Assembly: GCA_963815355.1 (NCBI GenBank)
Contig: CAWFGJ010000013.1
Span: 248,001-312,000 of the forward strand
DNA length: 64,000 nt
DNA from: JAPUEK01 sp963815355
GTDB taxonomy: Bacteria; Pseudomonadota; Alphaproteobacteria; Rhodobacterales; Rhodobacteraceae
Direction of reading: 5' to 3'
The notes below the pieces were generated by a model. It worked only from the letters and a program-made list of their open reading frames with translations, made no database searches and had not been told where the DNA came from. Position numbers and translations under genes: made by a program. Shown piece after piece: positions 16,125-24,321 of this stretch (positions are counted from its first letter, which is position 1; every line of letters starts with the position of its first letter).

Positions 16125-17093
16125 ATGACGATTTCGGCAGCGCCCCTTATCTACATTCTGATCTTCGTGGCCGTCGTCGTGCTGGTCGAAGGCCTGTATC
16201 TGACGGTGTTTGGTAAATCCATCAGCCTGAACAGCCGGCTTAGCCGCCGCCTGACCCTGCTGGAAAAGAACCACAACCGCGAACAAGTTCTGGAACAGCT
16301 CCGCAAGGAAATGAGCCAGCACATCAACTCGCGCAGCATCCCGCTGTATTCGATCCTCGCCGACAAGGCGCAAAAGGCCAATATCGCCTTTTCGCCGCAG
16401 CAGTTGGTGATGGTCATGATCGGGCTGTCGGTCTTTTCCTATCTGGGCGTCACCATCGGAACCGAAGCACCCGGCCCGGTGCGCGTGCTGATTGCTATCG
16501 GGATGGGCGTCGGTGGGGTCTACACCTGGGTCAACCGCAAGGCCAAAAAGCGCATGGCGCTGATGGAAGAACAACTGCCGGACGCGGTCGAACTTATGGT
16601 GCGGTCTTTGCGGGTCGGCCATCCGTTTTCCTCGGCCATCGGCATTGTGTCCAAAGAGGTGCCCGACCCGTTGGGCACAGAATTCGGTATCATCGCCGAT
16701 GAGGCCGCCTATGGCCGCGACGTGGCCGACAGCCTCAAGGCCTTTGCCGAGCGGATGGACAGCCAGGATTTGCGCTTTCTTGCGGTCGCGGTGACGATCC
16801 AGCAGCAATCAGGCGGCAACCTCGCCGAGATTCTGGACGGGCTGGCAAAGGTGATCCGCGCGCGTTTCAAACTGTTCCGCCGGGTCAAGGCCATCACCGC
16901 CGAGGCCAAGTGGTCCGGCATGTTCCTGTCGGCCTTTCCGATCGGCGCGCTGATCATGATCAGCGTGATCCGTCCGGACTATTACGATGACGTGCGGAAA
17001 ACGGCGGCCTTTATTCCGGCCGCGCTGGTCGTGGCCGTGTTCTTGGTCATCAACGTGATCTTCATGAAGATCATGGTCAATATCAAGGTCTGA
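16125..17093 (+). CDS. tadB: Tad inner-membrane platform protein TadB
   Basis: 322 residues of the GspF/TadB family. It has an N-terminal membrane segment (LIYILIFVAVVVLVEGLYL), two central segments near residues 85-130, the cytoplasmic GspF domain (LPDAVELMVRSLRVGHPFSS and VTIQQQSGGNLAEILDGL) and two C-terminal segments. With TadC it forms the inner-membrane platform that couples the CpaF motor to pilin insertion. It is 13 bp upstream of tadC and clearly in the same operon. Confidence 0.94.
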   Translation: MTISAAPLIYILIFVAVVVLVEGLYLTVFGKSISLNSRLSRRLTLLEKNHNREQVLEQLRKEMSQHINSRSIPLYSILADKAQKANIAFSPQQLVMVMIGLSVFSYLGVTIGTEAPGPVRVLIAIGMGVGGVYTWVNRKAKKRMALMEEQLPDAVELMVRSLRVGHPFSSAIGIVSKEVPDPLGTEFGIIADEAAYGRDVADSLKAFAERMDSQDLRFLAVAVTIQQQSGGNLAEILDGLAKVIRARFKLFRRVKAITAEAKWSGMFLSAFPIGALIMISVIRPDYYDDVRKTAAFIPAALVVAVFLVINVIFMKIMVNIKV

Positions 17094-17106
17094 GGGGATC
17101 ACCACC

Positions 17107-18077
17107 ATGCTGACCGATGTGACGACACTTCTGACTGACAAGTTCGGCCCGCTTGGCCCCTTGTTGGCGCTGGGCCTGCTGGGGCTGGCGCTGATCGTGG
17201 CCGTGCTGCCCACGATGCTGAAAAAACCGCCAGAGCCTTTTGCCAAGCTCAAGGCACAGCGCGAAAACATCAACACGGTCCAACGCGGCGGTGCCGACCT
17301 GCGCCGTGGCGACAAGACCGACAAGCTGGAGAAATTCGCAAACTTTCTGGAACCGCAAGACATAGAGACGATGACCGCCTCGCGCATGAAGATGCTGCGC
17401 GCCGGGTATCGTGCAAAGAATGCGGTGCGGATGTTCCACTTTGCCCAGTTGGTGCTGGGGATCGGTTTGCTGATCATCGGGGTGATCTACGCGATGATCG
17501 TGTCGTCGCGCCAAGAGGTTTCCACCCAGTTCATGATCATGGCGACCATCGGGCCGGGGGGGCGGGCTACTACCTGCCGCAATACTGGATCCAGCGCCGG
17601 ATCCAGACCCGCCGGGATGAGATCGTCTCGGGTTTTCCGGACGCGCTGGACATGATGCTTGTCTGCGTTGAGGCGGGCCAGTCCATCGACCAATCCATCA
17701 ACCGTCTGGCCAAGGAAAGCCGCGCGGGCTACCCCGCTTTGGCCGATGAATTCGACATCGTGGCGCATGAGGTGAAGGCCGGCAAGGAACGGGTTCAGGT
17801 GCTCAAGGACATGTCGGAGCGCGTGGGCATCCCGGATGTGTCGTCTTTTGTGACAACTTTGGTGCAGTCGGCGACCTTCGGCACCTCAATTGCCGAAGCG
17901 TTGCGGGTTTATTCCAACGAAATGCGCGACAAGCGGGTGATGCGGGCCGAAGAAAAGGCAAACACCTTGCCGACGAAGCTGACCCTCGGCACAATGCTGT
18001 TCACCGTGCCGCCGCTGATGATCATCCTGATCGGACCTTCGGTCTACGGGATTTCGAAAACCCTCGGAGGGGGCTGA
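17107..18077 (+). pseudogene. tadC: TadC platform protein, interrupted by a one-base frameshift
   Basis: The gene is read in two frames. Codons from 17107 encode the TadC N-terminal part (membrane segment LLALGLLGLALIVAVLPTML, then FLEPQDIETMTASRMKMLRA and a second segment) as far as ATIGPG. After the G7 run at 17556-17562 the homologous sequence continues in the -1 frame as AGYYLPQYWIQRRIQ, through GFPDALDMMLVCVEAGQS and on to the final membrane segment and the TGA at 18075-18077. Read without correction, the first frame ends at 17655 (182 residues). Both halves look under coding constraint with no other damage, so this is a very recent mutation, a sequencing error in the homopolymer, or a slippage site. 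With the frame restored the protein would be about 323 residues, the usual TadC length. Confidence 0.88.
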
Positions 18078-18655
18078 TCCTGGGCTTTGACCTTGAACGG
18101 ACAAGACCGCTGCTGGTCTTGCTACTTTGCACTTGCTTGGCCGCTTGCAACGCAGGCGGCCTTGGCACGGGTGGCACAACCACTCCTGCCGCAGATGGCC
18201 GCAAGGAGGGCGTGGATGGCCTGCTGGTCGGTCACCGGCTGATGGCCGCCAAAGAGCCGGAACTTGCGCTGAAGGCCTATCTGCGCGCCGCCGCCGAACA
18301 GGGCGTCAACGCCGACGTGCTGTCGGCCATCGGCTCGGCCAACCTGCAACTGGGCCGGCTGGGCCAAGCCGAACAAATCCTGCGCCGCGCGGTGGAGATG
18401 GACCCGAAGTTCGTGCCGGCCCTGAACAACCTTGGCTGCGTGCTGCTCGAGGAAGGCAAGATCGGTGAGGCGCGGCTGGTCTTCCAGCAAGCCTTTGCGC
18501 TGGACAGTGGCCAATCGGACTCCATCCGCGAAAATCTGCGTCTTGCTATCGCGCGCAGCGAAACTCCGGTATACATTGCCCCTGAAGATCAAGAACCAGC
18601 CTACCAACTCGTGCGGCGCGGCAATGGCGAATACGTCCTTCTGACGCAACTCTAG
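18077..18655 (+). CDS. tadD: TadD-type TPR lipoprotein
   Basis: About 192 residues with tetratricopeptide repeats (ALKAYLRAAAEQGVNADVLS, GRLGQAEQILRRAVEMDPKF and the next repeat), like the TadD protein needed for Flp pilus biogenesis. The lipoprotein signal peptide RTRPLLVLLLCTCLAAC needs a start near 18077-18080. GGAGGGGG at 18066-18073 is well placed there, but the candidate codons are ATC (18077, in a TGATC overlap with the tadC stop) or CTG (18080). The first conventional codon, TTG at 18119, would remove most of the signal. Either a non-standard start is used or an ATG has been altered. Confidence 0.82.
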   Translation: MLGFDLERTRPLLVLLLCTCLAACNAGGLGTGGTTTPAADGRKEGVDGLLVGHRLMAAKEPELALKAYLRAAAEQGVNADVLSAIGSANLQLGRLGQAEQILRRAVEMDPKFVPALNNLGCVLLEEGKIGEARLVFQQAFALDSGQSDSIRENLRLAIARSETPVYIAPEDQEPAYQLVRRGNGEYVLLTQL

Positions 18656-18692
18656 TTGGCTTCTGACCCGAGCAGTCAAAAAAGGACGCGAA

Positions 18693-19541
18693 ATGCGCCA
18701 CCCTGTTCTACTTGCGACCTGCATTGCAGGTGTGTTCGCCGTATCCGGCTGCAATCAGCGGCAATCTGACGCCGAGGTGCAGCGCGCGATCAAAAGCGTG
18801 AACGTTATTGATGAATCAAACCTGAATGACATCATGCTGACGGTGGGCGATCCCAACGAGTCAGTGGCCTATTTCCAGAACGCTTCACAACAACAGCCCG
18901 ATCGGATCGACCTGAAACGCGGGCTGGCCAAGTCTCTGGTGCGCGCCAATCAACCGACAAAGGCCGTGACTGTCTGGGCCGCCATCGTCGCCTCGCCTGA
19001 GGGCACGAATGACGACAAGGTCGCGCTGGCGGATGCGCTGATCCGCACCAACGACTGGGCCAAGGCGGAAGCAACTCTGAACACCATTCCCCCGACCCAT
19101 GAGACGTTTGAGCGCTACCGGCTTGAGGCCATGGTCGCGGACAGCAAAAAGAACTGGAAAAAGGCCGACAGCTTTTACGAAATCGCCGCCGGGCTGACCA
19201 CAAAGCCTTCGGGCGTGCTGAACAACTGGGGGTTCTCCAAGCTGTCGCGCGGCGATTACCCCGGGGCCGAAAAGCTGTTTGGCGAGGCGCTGACCTATGA
19301 TCCAACGCTTTTCACCGCCAAAAACAACATGATTCTGGCCCGGGGCGCGCAGCGCAAATATGACATGCCCGTTATCCAGATGTCGCAGACCGAGCGGGCA
19401 GAGCTGCTGTATACGCTGGCGCTGACGGCGATCAAACAGGGTGATCTGGCGGTTGGCAAAGGCCTGCTGCAGGACGCCATCGACACCCATCCGCAACATT
19501 TTGAGGCCGCGGCGCGGTCGTTGGCTGCCCTTGATGCCTAA
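18693..19541 (+). CDS. TPR lipoprotein of the tad locus
   Basis: 282 residues with a lipoprotein signal (MRHPVLLATCIAGVFAVSGC, Cys20). Tetratricopeptide-like helices follow, such as WKKADSFYEIAAGLTTKPSG and GVLNNWGFSKLSRGDYPGAE, with KLFGEALTYDP. It resembles a second TadD-type protein and may act with the preceding gene as a scaffold on the periplasmic side. AAAGGACGCGAA is a good ribosome-binding site. Its TAA overlaps the ATG of the prepilin-peptidase gene. Confidence 0.85.
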   Translation: MRHPVLLATCIAGVFAVSGCNQRQSDAEVQRAIKSVNVIDESNLNDIMLTVGDPNESVAYFQNASQQQPDRIDLKRGLAKSLVRANQPTKAVTVWAAIVASPEGTNDDKVALADALIRTNDWAKAEATLNTIPPTHETFERYRLEAMVADSKKNWKKADSFYEIAAGLTTKPSGVLNNWGFSKLSRGDYPGAEKLFGEALTYDPTLFTAKNNMILARGAQRKYDMPVIQMSQTERAELLYTLALTAIKQGDLAVGKGLLQDAIDTHPQHFEAAARSLAALDA

Positions 19542-20040
19542 CATCTCCGCCCTGCCCCCTGCCGCCGCACTGGCGTTCTTGCCCTTTGCCCTTGCCATCG
19601 GAATCTGGGTGGCCTGGTCCGATATGAAGGTGATGAAAATCCCGAACAAGTCGGTCATCGCGATTGCGGTCGCCTATCTGGTCGTCGGGCTGTTGGTGTT
19701 GCCGATCAAGGTCTGGGCCTTCGGGATCGGGTTGGGCTTTGCCGTGTTGGTCTTGGGCTTTGTGGCCAATGCGGCGGGGCTGATCGGCGCGGGGGATGCT
19801 AAATTCGCCGCTGCCATGGCCCCGATGTTCATCGCGGCCGATCTGCGCTTTGTGCTTGGGCTGTTCGCGGCCTGCCTTTTGGGCGCGTTTTTCAGCCACC
19901 GCGCCCTTGGGATGGTGCCGGCCTTTCGGCGGGCCACCCCGGATTGGGCCAGTTGGACCCACAAGGACTTTCCAATGGGTCTTGCGCTGGCGGGAACACT
20001 GATCTTCTATCTTCTTGCCGTAGTGCTGCCGCTTTTCTAG
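19534..20040 (+). CDS. tadV: Prepilin peptidase (A24 family, TadV/CpaA)
   Basis: 168 residues, a polytopic membrane aspartyl protease. The two catalytic aspartates are visible: Asp30 in SDMKVMKIPN and Asp88 in the GxGD motif GAGDAKF. There is no N-methylation domain, as is usual for TadV/CpaA. It would cleave the Flp leaders after Gly16. The start ATG at 19534 overlaps the stop of the preceding TPR gene. A Leu/Phe-rich C-terminus ends the last membrane helix. Confidence 0.9.
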   Translation: MPNISALPPAAALAFLPFALAIGIWVAWSDMKVMKIPNKSVIAIAVAYLVVGLLVLPIKVWAFGIGLGFAVLVLGFVANAAGLIGAGDAKFAAAMAPMFIAADLRFVLGLFAACLLGAFFSHRALGMVPAFRRATPDWASWTHKDFPMGLALAGTLIFYLLAVVLPLF

Positions 20041-20103
20041 GGCACCTTTTTCGGGAAACGGTTTGGGGGGGCCCCGGCCGCTGTTTGCCGAAGGGGAAGA
20101 CCC

Positions 20104-21435
20104 ATGAATATTCTTGTGCCAACCGAAGCCGCGATTCCGCCTGCGGTCGCACCACCTCCGTCGCCCAAGACGCTGGCCGAAACCGGCCTGTCGATGGTGA
20201 TGCTGCGCGACATCCTGCTGAAGACCATGTTCCGCATGAACCTTGATCTGGTCTCGACACTTGCGCGGGTGGTCTGCCTGTCGCCGCAGTTGACGCAAGA
20301 GCTGGTCGATCTGGCGCGTGGCCAAAAACTGCTGGAGGCGACCGGCACGCTGCACGCAACCTCTGGCAATGAGATGGGCTATCAGTTGACCGACGCGGGC
20401 AAATCCCGCGCCTTGGACGCGCTGAGCCAGTCGGAATATTACGGCGCCCTGCCGGTGCCCTTGGCCGCCTATGGCGAGCAGCAAAAGCGCCAGTCTGTGC
20501 GCAACATCAAGCTGACCCGGCCCGAACTGATGCGCGGCATGGGGCATCTGATCTTGCCAGAAGACCTGATCGACAACCTCGGCCCTGCGGTGACCTCGGG
20601 CCGCTCTATTCTGATGTATGGCCCGCCGGGCAACGGAAAGTCCTCTATTTCCAACGGTATCCGTGCGGCCCTTGGCGACAAGATCTACATTCCCCGGGCG
20701 ATCGAATACGCTGGTCAGGTGATCACGGTCTATGATCCGATCGTCCATTCTGCGGCTGTGGAATCGATCGACGACCCGAACGCGCTGCGCAAGACCGGCA
20801 ACCGATTCGACAACCGCTATGTCTATTGCGACCGCCCGACCGTGGTGACGGGCGGTGAATTGTCGCTGGATATGCTGGACCTGAAATACAACCCGACCGC
20901 CCGCACCTATCAGGCACCGCTGCAGCTTAAATCGTCGGGCGGCATCTTTATCGTCGACGACCTTGGTCGTCAGGCAGAGCCGCCACAAAAGCTGGTGAAC
21001 CGCTGGATCGTGCCGCTGGAGGAAAGCCGCGATATCCTTGCCCTGCAGTCGGGCGAAAAGTTCACGGTGCCCTTCGATACGCTGGTGATTTTCTCAACCA
21101 ACTTCCACCCGAATGAGATTTTCGACGGCGCGGCCCTGCGCCGTATTTTCTTCAAGATCAAGGTCGATGGCCCCACGCAGGACATGTTCCTCAAGATCTT
21201 TGCGATGGTGGCGCGCAAAAAGAAAATGCCGCTGGATGAGCGCACCCTGCTTTACATGCTGAAGACCAAATATCCGACCATCCAGAACAATTTTGCCAAC
21301 TATCAGCCGACGTTCCTGATCGACCAGATGATTTCCATCTGCGAATTTGAGAACATCCCCTACCAGATGACCCCCGAACTGATCGACCGGGCCTGGGGCA
21401 ACATGTTCGTCACCGAGGAAAAGATCGCCCGATAA
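20104..21435 (+). CDS. AAA ATPase closing the tad locus
   Basis: 443 residues. Residues 25-115 are helical and look like a winged-helix or TadA-accessory domain (LTDAGKSRALDALSQSEYYG). Residues 165-350 form an AAA ATPase core: Walker A GPPGNGKSS (173-181), Walker B GGIFIVDD (279-286), a sensor-1 type LVIFSTN (Asn333) and an arginine-rich LRRIFFK. The gene is 63 bp after tadV on the same strand, with AAGGGGAAGA before the ATG. It is not a classical Tad component and not a GspE-type motor. A regulatory or chaperone role for pilus assembly is plausible but unproven. Confidence 0.8.
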   Translation: MNILVPTEAAIPPAVAPPPSPKTLAETGLSMVMLRDILLKTMFRMNLDLVSTLARVVCLSPQLTQELVDLARGQKLLEATGTLHATSGNEMGYQLTDAGKSRALDALSQSEYYGALPVPLAAYGEQQKRQSVRNIKLTRPELMRGMGHLILPEDLIDNLGPAVTSGRSILMYGPPGNGKSSISNGIRAALGDKIYIPRAIEYAGQVITVYDPIVHSAAVESIDDPNALRKTGNRFDNRYVYCDRPTVVTGGELSLDMLDLKYNPTARTYQAPLQLKSSGGIFIVDDLGRQAEPPQKLVNRWIVPLEESRDILALQSGEKFTVPFDTLVIFSTNFHPNEIFDGAALRRIFFKIKVDGPTQDMFLKIFAMVARKKKMPLDERTLLYMLKTKYPTIQNNFANYQPTFLIDQMISICEFENIPYQMTPELIDRAWGNMFVTEEKIAR

Positions 21436-22239
21436 TCAGCGCCGGCCCGACGATGCGATATAGGCGGCCTTTACCCTATGGCGGGCCGGATCGGGTTGAT
21501 ACAAGCGGGTCTGGCGCGTGTCGAAATCATAGCCGTAATGCGCGATTTCCCACGCGCATTCGGTTTGGATGAAGGCGCGGGTTTCGGCGTCGTGAAAGAC
21601 ACGCAGGTCTTCCTGCCCCTTGGCGCGAAAGCCGACTTTGGCGGAAATTCCCTTTACCGACAGCGGCTTGTCAAGGCCAAGCTCTGCGGACAGGGTGGCA
21701 AGGTCATCGTCAAGGCATTCGAACCGCAACAGGTTGTCGACCATCGACACCCCGCCAATCGAATACAGCGGCCGCTGCGAGACAAAGCGGTGGCTACCCA
21801 GCCCCAGCCGTTGCATCAACGTGCGCGGCGCGCCGGTGCGCAGCACAAAGGCCCGAAAGGCGGCGATTTGTTCGGCCAGCGGGCGGGACTTCATGTCGGT
21901 CTTGCGGTGGCTCCAGTAGAACACAGACACGGCGCGATCCCACGGGTCGCGCTCGGCGGCGATCACGCGGTAGTCTTTGATGCTGGAACCAAAGCGTTGG
22001 TAGGCCTTGGTCAGGGGCGCGTGGCCGCTGATCACCAAGGGCAAGCCAAAGCGTGTAAATCCGTGGAACAGGCGCGGTCGGATCGTTTCCGCCTCGGCCT
22101 GCAAACCCTGATCCCGTTCGGTCTGCGGGGTTGCGAAATCGTCCGGGGTCAGCAGTTGCGACAGGCACACCTCTAGGCTGGAGCTTGCCACCTTGCGGGT
22201 TCGCACGAAGATGAAGCGGTGCTTATGCGAGATGATCAT
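21436..22239 (-). CDS. Sulfotransferase family 2 protein
   Basis: 267 residues. The 5'-phosphosulfate-binding loop is seen near the start (FVRTRKVASSSLEVCLSQ) and a 3'-phosphate-binding stretch at about residue 95 (VIAAERDPWDRAVSVFYWSH), both typical of PAPS-dependent sulfotransferases acting on glycans or lipids. The acceptor is unknown. The stop codon directly abuts the stop of the convergent AAA ATPase gene. AAGGGGATC precedes the ATG. The APS kinase that would feed PAPS synthesis is encoded at 37036. Confidence 0.8.
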   Translation of the reverse strand: MIISHKHRFIFVRTRKVASSSLEVCLSQLLTPDDFATPQTERDQGLQAEAETIRPRLFHGFTRFGLPLVISGHAPLTKAYQRFGSSIKDYRVIAAERDPWDRAVSVFYWSHRKTDMKSRPLAEQIAAFRAFVLRTGAPRTLMQRLGLGSHRFVSQRPLYSIGGVSMVDNLLRFECLDDDLATLSAELGLDKPLSVKGISAKVGFRAKGQEDLRVFHDAETRAFIQTECAWEIAHYGYDFDTRQTRLYQPDPARHRVKAAYIASSGRR

Positions 22240-22290
22240 TCGTTGATCCCCTTTCAGGCCCGGAAGCCGCGTTTCACCCGAAGGGCGGCG

Positions 22291-22827
22291 CTAAAAGACC
22301 CTAAGGCCGGTTTCTGTGATGACCACATCCAGCCGCTGGTCGAAGGCGTCGATGGGAACCTCATCCATTTCCTGCGCGGCAAAGGCAAAGCCGATGGCCA
22401 GCGTTGGCCGTTTGGCCCGCAGGGCCTCTAAGGTGCGGTCGTAAAAGCCGCCACCGTACCCTAGCCGATAGCCGCGAGCATCAAAACCCACCAAGGGCAC
22501 GATCACCACCTCGGGCTCCAGCCAGCCGCCTTCGGCCGGGATCAGCGCGCCAAAGACACCTGGCTCCATCACGGCACCGGGGCTCCATTCGCGAAACCGC
22601 AAGGGCTGTGCGGGGCCGGTAATGACCGGAACCCCCACCGGGCCCAGATGCGCGGCCATCGCGACCAAGGGGTCAATCTCTGTCCGCATCGGCATGTAGC
22701 CGGCCAGCGCCTTGCCGCTATGGGCCGACAGGAAATCCGCCAGCAGATCCGCCGCCTGCCCCTGCCCCATCGCAAAGGCCAGCTTGCGGGCCGCAAAGCC
22801 TGCCTTGCGCGCCTCGTCCTTGGTCAT
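22291..22827 (-). CDS. 5-formyltetrahydrofolate cyclo-ligase
   Basis: 178 residues. It recycles 5-formyl-THF to 5,10-methenyl-THF using ATP. The C-terminal signature VPLVGFDARGYRLGYGGGFY with DRTL is clear, as is the N-terminal basic segment ARKAGFAARKLA and the substrate-pocket stretch YMPMRTEIDP. The ATG at 22827 overlaps the stop of mgtE (ATGA), so the two are coupled although functionally unrelated. Confidence 0.92.
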   Translation of the reverse strand: MTKDEARKAGFAARKLAFAMGQGQAADLLADFLSAHSGKALAGYMPMRTEIDPLVAMAAHLGPVGVPVITGPAQPLRFREWSPGAVMEPGVFGALIPAEGGWLEPEVVIVPLVGFDARGYRLGYGGGFYDRTLEALRAKRPTLAIGFAFAAQEMDEVPIDAFDQRLDVVITETGLRVF

Positions 22828-24203
22828 AGCAAAAGCACCGTTGCCAGACCGAGGAAGGCAAAGAAGCCCATCACATCGGTCAATGTTGTCACGAAGGTGC
22901 CCGAGGCAAGGGCCGGGTCCAGCCCCATCCGCTCCATCGTCAGCGGCACCATGACCCCGCCCAGCGCCGCGACGATCTGGTTGACCACCATCGCGATGCC
23001 CAAGACCAGCCCGATCCGCACATCCCAAAAGATCAGCGCCCCGGCGGTGCCGAGGATAAGCGCAAGCCCGAGGCCGTTCAGCAGCCCGGCCCCCAGTTCC
23101 CGCAAGACCACCCTGCGCGCGTTGGAGGCGGTCAGATCCCGCGTGGCCAAGGCCCGGACCGAAACCGCCAGCGACTGCGTGCCCGCGATCCCCCCGGTCG
23201 AGGCCACAATCGGCATCAGGGCGGCAAGGGCAACGATGGCCGAAATCGTCGCGGTGAACTGCGTGATCACCAATGCCGAAAGCGACGCGGTGAACAGATT
23301 GATAATCAGCCAAGGCAAGCGTTGCCGCGCGGTATCAAAAGGGCCATCCGACAGGCTTGATTCGTCACCCACCCCTGCCAGACGCAGCATGTCTTCCTCG
23401 TGCTCTTCGTCCAGCACGTTCATGGCGTCGTCGATGGTGATCACCCCCACGAGCCGCCCCGATCCGTCCACAACCGGACAAGAGATCAGGTGATACTGGT
23501 TGAACATATAGGCCACGTCCTCTTCGGGCGCGGTGGCGGGCACGGTGCGAAAGCTTTCCTCGACGATATCGCTCATCCGGGTTTCGCGGCGCGAGGCCAG
23601 AATGCGGCCCAAGGTCACGTAGCCCATGGGCTTCATGCGCGGGTCGGTCAAAATCACGTGGTAGAACTGATCCGGCATATGCTCATTCTGACGCATATGG
23701 TCGATCGCCTCGCCCACCGTCCAATGGGCGGGGGCGACAACGACTTCGCGCTGCATCAGGCGACCGGCTGATTCCTCGGGGTAGGCAAGGGCTTGTTCCA
23801 CCGCCAAACGGTCGGACAGATCCAGCGCGCCAAGGATAAGGCGCTGACGCGGTTGTTCCAGATCCTGAAGAATATCAACAACATCGTCCGAATCCAGCTC
23901 GCGCATGGCTTCAGCGACCACCTCGGGGGGCAGCGCCTCAATCACCTCTTCGCGGATGGACTCGTCGATTTCCGACAGCACCTCGCCGTCGATCTCATTC
24001 GGCAACAGGGTAAGAAAGGCGTTCCGTTCGGCCGTGCTGATCTGTTCCAGAAGGTCGGCGATGTCGGCCGCGTGAAGCGGTTCCAGCAGCTCGGCCAAAA
24101 GCGCCACATCGCGCGCCTCGACGGCATCGACAATGGCGCTGACGCGACGGGCGTCGAGCCCGTCTTCTTCTTCTGTCGCGATGTCCCGCACTGGCGCCCC
24201 CAA
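22824..24203 (-). CDS. mgtE: MgtE magnesium transporter
   Basis: 459 residues in the usual MgtE order: an N-terminal helical domain (LLEPLHAADIADLLEQIS), two CBS domains (around residues 145-265, including SCPVVDGSGRLVGVITIDDA) and five C-terminal membrane helices with the pore-lining PIVASTGGIAGTQSL. It is a Mg2+-gated channel. The first codon is TTG at 24203, with GGGGT about ten bases upstream; an in-frame GTG at 24191 is an alternative, and no early ATG exists. Confidence 0.93.
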   Translation of the reverse strand: MGAPVRDIATEEEDGLDARRVSAIVDAVEARDVALLAELLEPLHAADIADLLEQISTAERNAFLTLLPNEIDGEVLSEIDESIREEVIEALPPEVVAEAMRELDSDDVVDILQDLEQPRQRLILGALDLSDRLAVEQALAYPEESAGRLMQREVVVAPAHWTVGEAIDHMRQNEHMPDQFYHVILTDPRMKPMGYVTLGRILASRRETRMSDIVEESFRTVPATAPEEDVAYMFNQYHLISCPVVDGSGRLVGVITIDDAMNVLDEEHEEDMLRLAGVGDESSLSDGPFDTARQRLPWLIINLFTASLSALVITQFTATISAIVALAALMPIVASTGGIAGTQSLAVSVRALATRDLTASNARRVVLRELGAGLLNGLGLALILGTAGALIFWDVRIGLVLGIAMVVNQIVAALGGVMVPLTMERMGLDPALASGTFVTTLTDVMGFFAFLGLATVLLL

Positions 24204-24321
24204 TTTTTATTACCCCGACCTTAACGAAAGCTGTTTCAACGAAACAGGGGGCGACGGAAATTTACCCTGCCCGCATAACTCTCTACTGTCGCAATTTGGG
24301 GCGATGCGGAAGGAACGTGCG

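Noticed and set aside
17107..18077. tadC annotated as two separate genes.
   Set aside because: Both parts are consecutive pieces of a single TadC sequence with no gap and no ribosome-binding site for the second part at 17652.
21436..22239. Sulfotransferase as part of the tad locus.
   Set aside because: It is on the opposite strand and convergent, so it shares no transcript; only proximity links them.
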